From contig CBDEGR010000002.1 in assembly GCA_965237895.1 (NCBI GenBank), positions 62,001 to 126,000 on the forward strand: a stretch of 64,000 bases of DNA, read 5' to 3'. Below are positions 50,427 to 59,355 of the stretch, piece after piece. Under the pieces are notes generated by a model. It was not told where the DNA came from. It made no database searches and saw only the letters and a program-made list of their open reading frames with translations. The translations under genes and the position numbers were made by a program. The stretch comes from CBDEGR01 sp965237895. GTDB lineage: Bacteria; Acidobacteriota; Terriglobia; UBA7540; JAPUME01. Within the stretch, counting starts at the first letter, position 1; the number at the start of each line of letters is the position of its first letter.

Positions 50427-51014
50427 TTACTTCGCAGGCGACTCGGAGAACGCTTCAGTCAATTGCCCAACGGCTTCTTCGGGCGTCGAGAAGAACCGAA
50501 TAAAGGAGAGCACCGGGGCGTATCGCTCGACGGCCTGCTCGACCGGCAGGTCACTCAGGTTGCTCTCCTGCAGGAGACACTCGACTACTCCTTGCCAATA
50601 GGGCTTGTATACCAAAAAAGGTTTCCGCCCACCGATGTCCCGCGCCAACGTTCCTTTGTTCATCATCTCCCAGACCACGGCCAGCTCGGCCAGCGTTCCG
50701 GTGCCGCCGGGCAGGACGATATAGGCGTCGCCGCGCTCGGCCAGGGTGCGGAGGCGTCCGAGGTAATCGTCCGTCCGAACCTCTTCGATAATCCACGGAT
50801 TCGGCCGTGTAGGCCAGATGCGGCAGGTAACGCCGAGCGTATGGCCGCCGGCATCGCGCGCGCCTCGCGCCGTCCCCGCCATCAAACCGCCGTAACCGCC
50901 GTTGGCAATCCCGTACCCTTCGCGGGCCAGAAGACCGCCGAGCCACCGCGCCTCTTCATAGACTGCGGAACCCTCGGTTGGAATGGAACTCCCAAAGATG
51001 GTGATCCGTTTCAA
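50427..51014 (-). CDS. LOG-family protein (Rossmann-fold phosphoribohydrolase-like)
   Basis: A 195-residue protein formerly named lysine decarboxylase-like. Contains GSSIPTEGSAVYEEARWLG, GGYGGLMAGTARGA and the signature PGGTGTLAELAVVWEMMN. Related enzymes release ribose-5-phosphate from nucleotide monophosphates, for example cytokinin activation. The substrate here is unknown. It lies between hemB and mutS2, all on the minus strand. Confidence 0.85.
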   Translation of the reverse strand: MKRITIFGSSIPTEGSAVYEEARWLGGLLAREGYGIANGGYGGLMAGTARGARDAGGHTLGVTCRIWPTRPNPWIIEEVRTDDYLGRLRTLAERGDAYIVLPGGTGTLAELAVVWEMMNKGTLARDIGGRKPFLVYKPYWQGVVECLLQESNLSDLPVEQAVERYAPVLSFIRFFSTPEEAVGQLTEAFSESPAK

Positions 51015-51068
51015 ATGAAGGTGTCCTTAAACAGTAAAGGTGAGATTCGAAGCCCGACCGTTCGGCGT

Positions 51069-52055
51069 TTACTTTAAAAGCCGCGCCATGTCCTTGGCGA
51101 AGTAAGTCAAAACGAGATCGGCGCCGGCGCGGACGATGCCGGTAAGCGATTCGAGCATAATGCGCTCGCGGTCCACCCAGCCCTTCTCAGACGCGGCTGC
51201 AATCAGTGAGAACTCACCGCTCACCTGATAAGCCGCGATGGGCACGTCGAACGCCTCGCGCGCGTCGCGAATCACGTCGAGATAGGGACCCGCTGGTTTG
51301 ACCATCACGATGTCGGCGCCTTCTTCGATATCGAGCTCAATCTCCCGCAGGGCCTCTCTTCGATTCGCCGGGTCCATCTGGTAAGACTTTCGGTCGCCGA
51401 ACTGCGGCGCGGAGTCGGCCGCTTGGCGGAACGGCCCGTAGTACGCCGACGAGTACTTGGCCGAGTAAGCCATGATGGGCGTGGAATAATTGTGCGCGTC
51501 GAGCGCTTCGCGAATGCTGCCGACGCGGCCGTCCATCATGTCCGAAGGAGCCACCATGTCTGCTCCGGCCTCGGCCTGCGAGAGCGCCGTCTTCGCCAGC
51601 AATTCCAGCGAAGCGTCGTTCAGCACCTCACCGTCCTTCACAATGCCGCAATGGCCGTGGCTGGTGTACTCGCACAAACACACATCACAAATCACCAGCA
51701 GGTCCGGCACGGACCTTTTCAGGGCTATCAAAGCTTGCTGCACGATGCCACCCGGGTCGTACGCGCCCGAGGCGGTTTCGTCCTTCGATTCGGGAATGCC
51801 GAACAAGATCACCGCCGGGACCCCCAGGTCGCGAACCTCCCGACACTCTTCCACCAGACGGTCCACCGACCAGCGGTAGTTGCCGGGCATGGAGGCGATT
51901 TCCTCTTTGCCTCCCTTGCCGGGACAGACGAACAAGGGGTAGATGAGCTTACGGACATCGAGCCGGGTTTCGCGGACCATGCCGCGCAGAAGCTCGCTCG
52001 CTCGGAGCCGTCGAAGTCTGTGCGTGGGAAAGGCCATCGGAGGCCGACCTTCCAT
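51069..52055 (-). CDS. hemB: delta-aminolevulinic acid dehydratase (porphobilinogen synthase)
   Basis: Condenses two 5-aminolevulinate molecules to porphobilinogen. The 328 residues contain the active-site lysines in MAYSAKYSSAYYGPFR and IVMVKPAGPYLDVI. The metal site reads CDVCLCEYTSHGHCG, with three cysteines, indicating the zinc-dependent type. It lies 3 bases after lptD in gene order on the minus strand is not the case: lptD lies upstream of it, ending at 52059, so the two are nearly adjacent and probably cotranscribed. Confidence 0.95.
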   Translation of the reverse strand: MEGRPPMAFPTHRLRRLRASELLRGMVRETRLDVRKLIYPLFVCPGKGGKEEIASMPGNYRWSVDRLVEECREVRDLGVPAVILFGIPESKDETASGAYDPGGIVQQALIALKRSVPDLLVICDVCLCEYTSHGHCGIVKDGEVLNDASLELLAKTALSQAEAGADMVAPSDMMDGRVGSIREALDAHNYSTPIMAYSAKYSSAYYGPFRQAADSAPQFGDRKSYQMDPANRREALREIELDIEEGADIVMVKPAGPYLDVIRDAREAFDVPIAAYQVSGEFSLIAAASEKGWVDRERIMLESLTGIVRAGADLVLTYFAKDMARLLK

Positions 52056-52058
52056 GAA

Positions 52059-54452
52059 TTAATAGCGCTGCCGTTGCACTCTCAGATTGCCGAAACTTCC
52101 GACATTGGACAAGGAGAGTGTAACTCGAAATTGGTTCTCCCGTCGCAGCGACCCGAACGAAAAACGGCGGAACTCGGCATCGACGGCGAAACAGCCGAAA
52201 TTATAGGTCAGCAGCCCGAAGCTCTGGTGCGCCACACGAGTCGAAAAATTGAAGTCCGAGCCGAGAGTGGCGCTCAGTCCCCGGCGGCTGACGTCGCCTA
52301 AACCGACCACTCCCCGCAGCAGATGAAAGGAGCTCACCTTCGGGAGGTCCTCGGGGGCGATCAATCGGGTGGCGAGCACGGCCGATTTATTGACGAAAAA
52401 GTCGGTCACGCTGAGAAACCAGGAGCCGCTGCGGATGATCGACGTGATCCCGGCATTCATGACTCCTCCGCCCGAGGGGTTGATGTCGGCTCGCATCTCC
52501 GTGTCGAAATTCGAAAACGGGGCGAACTTCAGCACCGAAATGATCGGGGAAAGCCTTCGCCCGGTGGCGAAGGCGAAACCGGTCAGCGAATTCGTCGGCT
52601 CGAAGACCACCAAATCGCGCGGCCGGAGCGCTTGGCCGAACGTAGGGTCGAAGAAATACTTCTGGGACAGTCGCCAGGAGATCAGTTCCCGAGCCTGCGA
52701 CTTTTTCCCGTTTCCCGCGCGGCGAATATAGAGGCGATGGACCATTGAATACTCAATCTCATTGGTTTCGGCCAAAATATCCAACTGGTCGAAGCGAACA
52801 ATATCGTTGATCACGGCGCGGTCGCGGGCGCGCACCAGCCGATAGCGAATCTGCGGCTCGATGACGTGCTTGAAACGGTATCCGCGCCACGTTCCCCCGA
52901 AGACCTTCGCCAGCGCCGGCGGACGCAGGTCAAGCGAAAATTCGCCCAGCAATCGCGTCAGTCCGCTGAGGTCGGCTCGGCGGCTCACACCGTAACGCGT
53001 GGCCCGCACCCCGAAGCGAGGCGTAAGGTGGAACCCTCCCAGCGATTTGGTGCGAAGAGACAGTTGAGGAGCAAAGTCCGTCCGGTTCACCAGCGCCGGT
53101 GTCTCAAACCCCGGTTCAACCCGGTCTACGGCCGACACGCCCGAGTCAAAGGAGAAATAGAAGGGATTCTTCCCGACCTTCCGCTCCATGCCGGAAAAGG
53201 AGAAGCTGGGAAGTTTGCGGATGGTAACGGAGTTGTCGGGCAGCAGCTCGGCGGAGAGGAAATTCTGGTACCGCGACAGAAACGCGTTGAAACTGTAAGG
53301 ACCGAAACTTTTCGTCACAAAGCCGACCGAACGGACCTCGGAGCGGACGGCTTGATGGAAGTTATCCGTAAAGGTAAAGCGAAAGGTGAGCGAGCTGATG
53401 TAGTCGACGTCGGCTACGGCACGGAAGCCGCGGAAGAAGTCCGAACTTTCCCCCGTCACACGGAGGCTCTGGCCGGGCGCGCGGTTCTGCCTTTCCGGGC
53501 CGGTGCCTTTGTCGTCTACGCGGAAGTATTCCACGTTGACTTTGCTGCGGGGGCCGGGCCGCGCACGGAAGGAAGCGTTGTAACCGAGTCCGCGGGTACT
53601 GTAGTTCTGCACGCCGAGCGTCAGGTCCGCGCTTCGGTTGATGGCCCAGTAGAACCCCTCGCCCAGGATCACTCCCTTCTGAGATGAGGTGCCGAACTGC
53701 GGCATCAGGAAACCGGACTTCCGCGGGCGGGAGGCGATCGAAGTCGCCAGGTAGGGAAAATAAAAGATCGGCAGCGCGCCGATGCGGAACAACGGATTGC
53801 GCATGGTCACGCGCCTTCCCGGCTTCACCCTCGCGCTGGTCGCGCCGAACGACCAGCCGAATCTCTTCGGATCGCAAGAAGTCACGCGCGCGCCGAAGAC
53901 GGCGTACGTATCCTCGTCGATCCGCTCCACCCGCCGCGCCTTCACGTGGAAGGGCTGCTCCGCGGTCAGGCGGAATTTGCCAGGACGGGGCTTGGCACGG
54001 ATAAACCCTTCGGCATTCCGAAACCATCCGCGCGCGGAGTGGATCTGGTAGCGAATCTCTTCCGCCTTCAAGTCCGCCTGAGGGTCATGGAACCGAACGT
54101 TTCCCCGAGCCTCCACTTCCCCGGTCATCACGTCATAGACGATCTCATCGGCATGAATCGTCATCGGGCCGTAGGTGATCTCCACACGGCCAAGCAGACG
54201 GTACGTGCTCCCTACCTTGCTCTGCATGTCGGCGCGAAGGGTGACGGTGTCGGTATCGGGTGGTTCCGTCCGGCCCGATTCAGCTGGGAACGTTTCGGTT
54301 TGAAACGATACGGGGGTCAACAAAACGTCACGAAGCCCCTCGTTGAGCCACGCGTCCCGGAGCGACGGCGCCGCGCAATCCACTTGTGCCCACACGGCAA
54401 CCCGGCCGCTGATGCCGAAACACAGCAGAAGAGTGAAAAAATAACGGATCAA
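52059..54452 (-). CDS. lptD: LPS-assembly protein LptD
   Basis: Outer-membrane barrel that places lipopolysaccharide on the cell surface. TTG 54452 is chosen: it has a GGGAGAA box and directly precedes the signal peptide (IRYFFTLLLCFGISGRVAVWAQ), giving 797 residues. An LptA/OstA-like jellyroll follows (about residues 85-180: EITYGPMTIHADEIVYD, MTGEVEARGNVRFHD), then the barrel with RIGALPIFYFPYLATSI and KSGFLMPQFGTSSQKG, typical of LptD. Cys residues are sparse, so the disulfide pattern of E. coli LptD is not conserved. hemB begins 3 bases beyond its stop. Confidence 0.93.
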   Translation of the reverse strand: MIRYFFTLLLCFGISGRVAVWAQVDCAAPSLRDAWLNEGLRDVLLTPVSFQTETFPAESGRTEPPDTDTVTLRADMQSKVGSTYRLLGRVEITYGPMTIHADEIVYDVMTGEVEARGNVRFHDPQADLKAEEIRYQIHSARGWFRNAEGFIRAKPRPGKFRLTAEQPFHVKARRVERIDEDTYAVFGARVTSCDPKRFGWSFGATSARVKPGRRVTMRNPLFRIGALPIFYFPYLATSIASRPRKSGFLMPQFGTSSQKGVILGEGFYWAINRSADLTLGVQNYSTRGLGYNASFRARPGPRSKVNVEYFRVDDKGTGPERQNRAPGQSLRVTGESSDFFRGFRAVADVDYISSLTFRFTFTDNFHQAVRSEVRSVGFVTKSFGPYSFNAFLSRYQNFLSAELLPDNSVTIRKLPSFSFSGMERKVGKNPFYFSFDSGVSAVDRVEPGFETPALVNRTDFAPQLSLRTKSLGGFHLTPRFGVRATRYGVSRRADLSGLTRLLGEFSLDLRPPALAKVFGGTWRGYRFKHVIEPQIRYRLVRARDRAVINDIVRFDQLDILAETNEIEYSMVHRLYIRRAGNGKKSQARELISWRLSQKYFFDPTFGQALRPRDLVVFEPTNSLTGFAFATGRRLSPIISVLKFAPFSNFDTEMRADINPSGGGVMNAGITSIIRSGSWFLSVTDFFVNKSAVLATRLIAPEDLPKVSSFHLLRGVVGLGDVSRRGLSATLGSDFNFSTRVAHQSFGLLTYNFGCFAVDAEFRRFSFGSLRRENQFRVTLSLSNVGSFGNLRVQRQRY

Positions 54453-54607
54453 GAAGTTCTGTTCTCCCGGCTTCAAAGACGGCCCCACCCCACCGACCTC
54501 GGCCTGATTCACTCTATCATATTCAATATAGGGATGCCCGCCGGGGGATTTCCACCCCTCTGCGCCGTCTAAAAAGCGGAAAACCGCTTCCCGCCCGACG
54601 CTCGTTT

Positions 54608-54616
54608 TGTTATGAT
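54608..54616 (+). promoter_or_regulatory. extended -10 element before the RDD gene
   Basis: TG-T-TATGAT, five of six matches to the -10 box plus the upstream TG. It lies in the 217-base gap between the divergent lptD and RDD genes, 54 bases before the GTG start of the latter. Confidence 0.4.
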
Positions 54617-54669
54617 GCGCCGTAAGAGCGCCGGAGAGAAAGAATTGCGCTGGGAACGGTAGCAAGCCT

Positions 54670-55836
54670 GTGAATTGCCCTCAATGTGGCCACATCGTAA
54701 GCCCTCTGCTTCCGCTCTGTAGAAACTGCCGCGGTTCGGGTCGACGTAAAATCGCGTCGCGCCCTGCGGAGGCGGTCATGGACTGCGGTCGCGAAGCCGA
54801 GCCCTCTTCTGAAACCAACTCCTTCCGCTTGCCCGATTTCACCCGGCCCGTTTCCCATTGGAGACATAATTTGAGACCTGGGCGGTGGGAGCCGATCTTG
54901 TTGACCCGCCCGGAAGACGACAAGGACGCCCCCGGCGGTGAAGCCGCCGGCGAGTCCGGCTGGTGGAAAGACGAGTTGAATCGGCGCGTCGAGGACTTCC
55001 GCCAAAAACGCGCCGCGCGGTTGGGCCGTTCGGCGGATTCTTCCCCGGGCACTTCCCCGAATCGCTCCTCTTCCGGAGACGACCCGCCCCGGCAGGATCA
55101 ACCGACGGTGGAAGGAAACGTCCTCCGCTTTCCCAAAGGAGAGGCTTCGCAGCCGGAAGCGCAGAGCGACAGAGAGGCCGAATTCGAAGCCGAGTTGCAA
55201 AAAATCCCAGATTTTCTCCTCGAAGGGACACTTGGGGACTCCGCAGCCGAAGACTTCCTCACGGATGAAGCTCTCCGGGAACGGCCCGCAAGCGAAGTGA
55301 AAGGGGCGCTTGACGCCTCTCTCGAACCCGACCAAATCCCCCCGTCGTTCGGATTCCAGATTGGACACTCCACACTGCCGATGCAGGTAGCCCCGTTCGG
55401 CAGACGCCTGGGAGCCGGGTTGATCGACGCCCTGATACTGGCCTCCGGGTTCGGCCTGTTTGCCGGTATCTTTCATCTAACCGGACATCTGACCGGAGGA
55501 ACGGTTTCGAACACGCCGTTGAACTGGCTGATCGGCGGGTCCATTGCGGCGCTCTTTGCAGCTGTCTATTTCGGCGCGTTCACCGCCCTGCGCCATGCCA
55601 CGCCGGGCTTGCTGGCTCTGGGCCTCGAGGTCCGCAATCTGGACGGCGAGCCCCCGTCCCCGAAGCAGTCCTTCTGGCGGGCGCTGGGGTATCTGGTATC
55701 GGGCGGGTCGTTCCTTCTCGGCTTTATCTGGTCTCTGGTCGATGAGGAACGGCTCACTTGGCACGACCGCATTTCGGAAACGTTTCTTGTCTTGTCCGAA
55801 GAGATCGAAATCCCAAACCCGCCTCCGAACACCTAA
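54670..55836 (+). CDS. RDD-domain membrane protein with zinc-ribbon N-terminus
   Basis: A 388-residue protein starting at GTG 54670. Residues 3-21 hold a zinc-ribbon (CPQCG...CRNC). A long acidic, poorly ordered middle follows. The C-terminal ~150 residues form an RDD domain with three membrane helices (FGRRLGAGLIDALILASGFGLF, the PLNWLIGGSIAALFAAVYFG helix and the LGYLVSGGSFLLGFIWSL helix). RDD proteins are inner-membrane proteins of varied or unknown role. It is divergent from lptD and 97 bases upstream of the S41 gene. Confidence 0.85.
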   Translation: MNCPQCGHIVSPLLPLCRNCRGSGRRKIASRPAEAVMDCGREAEPSSETNSFRLPDFTRPVSHWRHNLRPGRWEPILLTRPEDDKDAPGGEAAGESGWWKDELNRRVEDFRQKRAARLGRSADSSPGTSPNRSSSGDDPPRQDQPTVEGNVLRFPKGEASQPEAQSDREAEFEAELQKIPDFLLEGTLGDSAAEDFLTDEALRERPASEVKGALDASLEPDQIPPSFGFQIGHSTLPMQVAPFGRRLGAGLIDALILASGFGLFAGIFHLTGHLTGGTVSNTPLNWLIGGSIAALFAAVYFGAFTALRHATPGLLALGLEVRNLDGEPPSPKQSFWRALGYLVSGGSFLLGFIWSLVDEERLTWHDRISETFLVLSEEIEIPNPPPNT

Positions 55837-55884
55837 CTCCTTCTGAGCGCCCCTTACGGCTTGTTGGGGCACACCCGAGAAGGG

Positions 55885-55893
55885 TGCTATAAT
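55885..55893 (+). promoter_or_regulatory. extended -10 element before the S41-like gene
   Basis: TG-C-TATAAT, a perfect -10 box with the upstream TG. It lies 40 bases before the ATG of the S41-like gene. A weak -35 (TTGGGG, 55864-55869) is 18 bases upstream. Confidence 0.5.
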
Positions 55894-55933
55894 CCAGGCG
55901 GGAAGGTCGCTTGAACGCTCGACGGGAGTTGCA

Positions 55934-57157
55934 ATGTCAAAAAGTGCCCACACTGCTCTGATCGGAGTCTCATCTCTGGTCGTCCTCTATGCCCTGCTGG
56001 GAGCCCTGCTGGGAAAAAACGGGACCAACCGGCAAACCTACCGAAACCTGGGCATCTATAGCGAAGTCCTTTCCCGCATCAAGAGCAACTACGTCACCGA
56101 GCCGAACCTTGATTTGGCCACCGAAGGGGCGTTGCGCGGCCTACTGGAAACCCTCGACCCCTACAGCACCTACTTCACGGCGGAGGAGTATCGCCTCTAC
56201 GAAGAGAATCAGCAAAAGTCGCAGGTAGGCCCGGGCTTGGTCCTGTGGAAGCGTTTCGGCTACGGGGCCGTCATCTCCGTACTTCCCCGCAGCCCCGCAG
56301 AAAAAGCCGGGCTGCGGTCGGGAGATCTGATTGAAATGGTCGACGGCGCCTCGACCCGCACGCTCTCGCTCATTCAAATTGAAGAAAAACTGAAGGGGCC
56401 GGAGGGGTCCGAAACCACCCTTTCGGTCATCCGCGAAAGCCGGGGGAAAACCCGCAAGATCACCCTCACACGAGCCCGCTTCCCTTATCCCGCCGTCACC
56501 ACGAAGGTGCTGGAAAAAACCGTGGGGTATCTGCGCATTCCCAGCTTTGAAAAAGGAAAGGCCCGGGAAACCCGTAGCCGGCTCCAGGCCTTGATGAAGA
56601 ACGATGTGCGAAAAATCATCGTGGACGTTCGCGATTCGGCCACCGGCGACCCTTCCGAGGCGGCCGAAACGGCGAACTTCTTCCTCGAGGGCGGCCTGAT
56701 CACTTTCCTCGAAGGCCAACGCCACCCCCGGCAGGATTTCGTGGCCGAAGCCGGTAAAGCCTTCTGCAAGCTTCCGCTTGCGTTGTTGATTGACTCAACG
56801 ACGGCGGGGCCGGCGGAAATTTTCTCCTCTGCGATTCTTGAAAACGAACGAGGAGAAGCGATCGGCGAGCGCAGCTTCGGCATGGGATCCGTGCTCAAAG
56901 CGGTCCCTTTCGACGACGGTTCGGCTCTGCTCCTCTCCGTCGCCAAGTACCACACGCCCTCCGGTAAGAAGATTCAGGGAGAAGGCGTGGACCCGACCGT
57001 CGAAGAATCCTTTCCTCTGGAGCCGCGTCCGGCAGAAGACGAAGAAGGAACCGAGACCCCCCGCCCGCTGCTGCGGGAAAAGTTCGGCACCAGCAGCGAC
57101 CCCCAACTTAAAAAAGCGTTGGAAGTTTTACGCGAGTCCGCGCCGAAGGCGGCATAA
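55934..57157 (+). CDS. S41-family (CtpA/Prc-like) protein, catalytic residues missing
   Basis: A 407-residue protein with an N-terminal membrane anchor (LIGVSSLVVLYALLGALLG), a helical N-domain with LETLDPYSTYFTAEEY, a PDZ domain (about residues 95-175: VLPRSPAEKAGLRSGDLIEMVDG) and an S41 peptidase domain. The dyad is absent: in Prc/CtpA a Ser (SASAS motif) and a Lys 25 residues later (GKGSV) do the chemistry; here the matching positions are Gly292 (DSTTAGPAE) and Met317 (GMGSV). Everything around them is well kept (SVAKYHTPSGKKIQGEGVDP). It is therefore probably a non-proteolytic scaffold or regulator. Confidence 0.88.
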   Translation: MSKSAHTALIGVSSLVVLYALLGALLGKNGTNRQTYRNLGIYSEVLSRIKSNYVTEPNLDLATEGALRGLLETLDPYSTYFTAEEYRLYEENQQKSQVGPGLVLWKRFGYGAVISVLPRSPAEKAGLRSGDLIEMVDGASTRTLSLIQIEEKLKGPEGSETTLSVIRESRGKTRKITLTRARFPYPAVTTKVLEKTVGYLRIPSFEKGKARETRSRLQALMKNDVRKIIVDVRDSATGDPSEAAETANFFLEGGLITFLEGQRHPRQDFVAEAGKAFCKLPLALLIDSTTAGPAEIFSSAILENERGEAIGERSFGMGSVLKAVPFDDGSALLLSVAKYHTPSGKKIQGEGVDPTVEESFPLEPRPAEDEEGTETPRPLLREKFGTSSDPQLKKALEVLRESAPKAA

Positions 57158-57295
57158 TCCCGATCGTCGCAGCGAATCTTCACCCCAGCCGTAAACCGTT
57201 CCGCCTACATCCGAATACGGAGGGAGAAGGCCGCAGGAGATCTTTCTCTCCCGCCGAGAGCAAGATGGAGTTTTCAACAGGAAGAGGGCGAGAAT

Positions 57296-57967
57296 CTATT
57301 CGTAATCGGGAGAGACGGCCAAGCTTATGGTCAGGTCCCGGTCGAGGCGCATGCCGACCACCGAACCGGCGGCAAGCGAGATGTTCCGCCCTTTCGGTAA
57401 GACGATCGCGGTGATCAGGGTAGCGACGCCCACCCCCACCGCCGCAATCGGGTGGCCGCTGGCGACCGCGCCGGCCGGAGGCACTACTAAGATGGGGAGC
57501 CGCAACCAGATCGACGCGCCCTTGCCCTTGATCTCACCTTCCAACCCCACGTCCGGAAAGTGTTTGCCTTCGGTGGCGAAGACTTCTGTCAAGGACCCGA
57601 GGATCGTAACCTTCTCCCCGCTCGGTAGCTCGACGGTATCGAAGACAATGGTCAGCCAACCTTTGCGCCCTTTTCGCTGGGCCGGAACCACCTCATCGAC
57701 GTGGCCGTCAATGCGCAGTCCGCGAGGCAGCACGTCGGCGTCTTCCACCACGACCGGGTCGACCAGCGTCGCAATCACGCGGTCGCCTTCCTTCGATTTC
57801 TTCGTGTGGACCGTGGTATGGAGCTGGAGCTTGAACTCGGTCCCTTCCGGGATGACGTAGTCCCACAATTCGTCGGCGTCGCTCGGATCGCTCGACTGCG
57901 CCCTCAATACCGGCAGGCCTAAAAACGCAACCATCAGCCCCACCGCCGCCCATTCTACTGCCTTCAT
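57296..57967 (-). CDS. secreted protein, unknown
   Basis: A 223-residue protein. ATG 57967 has a GGAGG box 5 bases upstream and opens a signal peptide (WAAVGLMVAFLGLPVLRAQ). The longer frame to 58123 lacks such signals. The mature part is beta-rich (GTEFKLQLHTTVHTKKSKEGD, a pattern seen in acidobacterial secreted proteins) with a Gly/Ala-rich hydrophobic stretch near residues 165-195 (VVPPAGAVASGHPIAAVGVGVATLITAIVL) that may be membrane-associated. No named family is recognised. Confidence 0.65.
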   Translation of the reverse strand: MKAVEWAAVGLMVAFLGLPVLRAQSSDPSDADELWDYVIPEGTEFKLQLHTTVHTKKSKEGDRVIATLVDPVVVEDADVLPRGLRIDGHVDEVVPAQRKGRKGWLTIVFDTVELPSGEKVTILGSLTEVFATEGKHFPDVGLEGEIKGKGASIWLRLPILVVPPAGAVASGHPIAAVGVGVATLITAIVLPKGRNISLAAGSVVGMRLDRDLTISLAVSPDYE

Positions 57968-58127
57968 TGCTGCCTCCACGGATTCCAATAGCGATCTTCT
58001 ATCATAAGGGGTCGCAAGGCAAAGGTAAACCCCAAGGAAGATTTTCTGTTCCCGCCAACTCACCCTGGAATTCTCCTCCAAAAAGAGATAACCTCCATGG
58101 GTCGCGCAGAGAACCGCATTCAAGCCT

Positions 58128-58331
58128 ATGCCAAAAGCCGAAGAATCACTTCGTTTTCCACGAAAAAACGGCTACCGCAAGAAGCGCCAAACCGGCTCGC
58201 ATGTCATCTTCCTACACCCCAAGCGAAGGATGCTAGTAGTTCCCCGTCATCGGGGCGACATGCCACGAGGGCTTTTCCTCCGTATCCTGAGAGATGCCGG
58301 TTTTACCTTGAAAGAATTCAAGGGGAGTTGA
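58128..58331 (+). CDS. hicA: HicA-like toxin (mRNA interferase)
   Basis: A 67-residue basic protein with the HicA fold signature: NGYRKKRQTGSHVIFLHP with the catalytic His25 in GSH, then VVPRHRGDMPRGLFLRILRDAGFTLKEF. HicA toxins cleave mRNA and are neutralised by HicB. The first ~12 residues are less typical than the rest. The HicB-like gene lies 44 bases downstream on the opposite strand, an unusual arrangement. Confidence 0.7.
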   Translation: MPKAEESLRFPRKNGYRKKRQTGSHVIFLHPKRRMLVVPRHRGDMPRGLFLRILRDAGFTLKEFKGS

Positions 58332-58375
58332 GAACAGCAGAAAAGAGAGGGAATTACCTTACAACCCTGACCCGG

Positions 58376-58600
58376 TCACACGGCCAAGGATACTGTTTCA
58401 GTATAAACCATCCGCGCGCGAGGGACCGGGCGGCGGTGGGCACGGCACCGACGGATGTATATCCTCATCGCGTCAAGAAGGCTGCCTTTCGCTTCCTCAA
58501 TCGTCTTTCCCAAACCATACACGCCGGGGAAGTCCTCACAATAGGCATAGTATTTTAGGCCTTCGCGCTCCACCGTAATTGGGTAGGTGTAGAGTTCCAT
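58376..58600 (-). CDS. hicB: HicB-like antitoxin
   Basis: A 74-residue protein with the HicB core (YPITVEREGLKYYAYCEDFPGVYGLGKTIEEAKGSLLDAMRIYI). It has no DNA-binding C-terminal domain, so it is the short form and probably cannot act as repressor by itself. It faces the HicA-like gene tail to tail. Confidence 0.75.
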   Translation of the reverse strand: MELYTYPITVEREGLKYYAYCEDFPGVYGLGKTIEEAKGSLLDAMRIYIRRCRAHRRPVPRARMVYTETVSLAV

Positions 58601-58684
58601 AGGACCATTCTACCACGCTGTCACAACAGAACCAATGAACCCTTGAACCGTAAAGGCGGGCCCTCTCTGCGCGGCGGTTCTTCC

Positions 58685-58693
58685 TGGTATTAT
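58685..58693 (+). promoter_or_regulatory. extended -10 element before the FAH-family pseudogene
   Basis: TG-G-TATTAT, five of six matches with the upstream TG, 24 bases before ATG 58718. Confidence 0.35.
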
Positions 58694-58717
58694 TGAGAAA
58701 CCTTCAGGAGAATCGCT

Positions 58718-59299
58718 ATGAAACTGGTCACGTTTCGCTCGGGCAAAAAAGAGAAAATCGGCGTGGTGGTCGGCGCGGGGGAGAACATCGAAATGCCGCC
58801 GAACAGCGATCAGGTGGATTGGGAGGCCGAGCTGGCCGTCATCATCGGCCGAGGCGGAAGGCGAATTTCAGAAGAGCAGGCCATGGACCACGTGGCCGGC
58901 TACACCTGCTTCCAGGACGTCAGCGCGCGCAACATGCAATTTTCCGACAAGCAGTTCTTCCGCGGCAAGGGGTGCGATACGTTTGCCCCCATGGGCCCTT
59001 GGCTGGTCACCGCAGACGAGATTCCCGACCCGCACTCACTGGATATCTCCCTTCGCGTCAACCGCAAGGTGATGCAGAACTCGAACACCTCCGACCTGAT
59101 CTTCCCAATTCCATTCCTGACCAGCTACCTTTCGCAGTCGCTGATCTGGGAGGCGGGCGACGTGCTGGCCACCGGAACACCGGAAGGCGTGGGCGTCTTC
59201 CGCGACCCGCCGTAGTTCCTGAAGCCCGGCGATAAGACCAGCGTCATCATTGAAAAAATCGGGACGCTCACCAACCGCGTCATCGGACTCGCCTCTTAG
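58718..59299 (+). pseudogene. fumarylacetoacetate hydrolase-family gene, deleted and interrupted
   Basis: FAH-family enzymes hydrolyse or isomerise diketo acids using a divalent metal. The start MKLVTFRSGKKEKIGVVVG and the core (VDWEAELAVIIGRGGRRI, HVAGYTCFQDVSARNMQF, GKGCDTFAPMGPWLVTADEI, LIWEAGDVLATGTPEGVG) are clear. But the ~60-70 residues normally between them, with the first metal and active-site region, are missing. A TAG (59213-59215) stops the frame before the normal ending (FLKPGDKTSVIIEKIGTL...), which continues in frame to TAG 59297-59299. Both lesions make it very likely inactive. Confidence 0.75.
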
Positions 59300-59339
59300 T
59301 CCGCAACCGACAGTCCATAGTCCCGGCCACCCGGCGCCG

Positions 59340-59348
59340 TGCTACGAT
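59340..59348 (+). promoter_or_regulatory. extended -10 element at the tadA start
   Basis: TG-C-TACGAT, five of six matches with the upstream TG. Transcription from it would begin at or next to ATG 59356, giving a leaderless message. Confidence 0.4.
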
Positions 59349-59355
59349 GTAAGGC

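Noticed and set aside
57200..57280. GGGAGAA ... TTCTCTCCC as a terminator between the S41-like gene and the secreted unknown
   Set aside because: The arms do not pair cleanly and there is no T-run.
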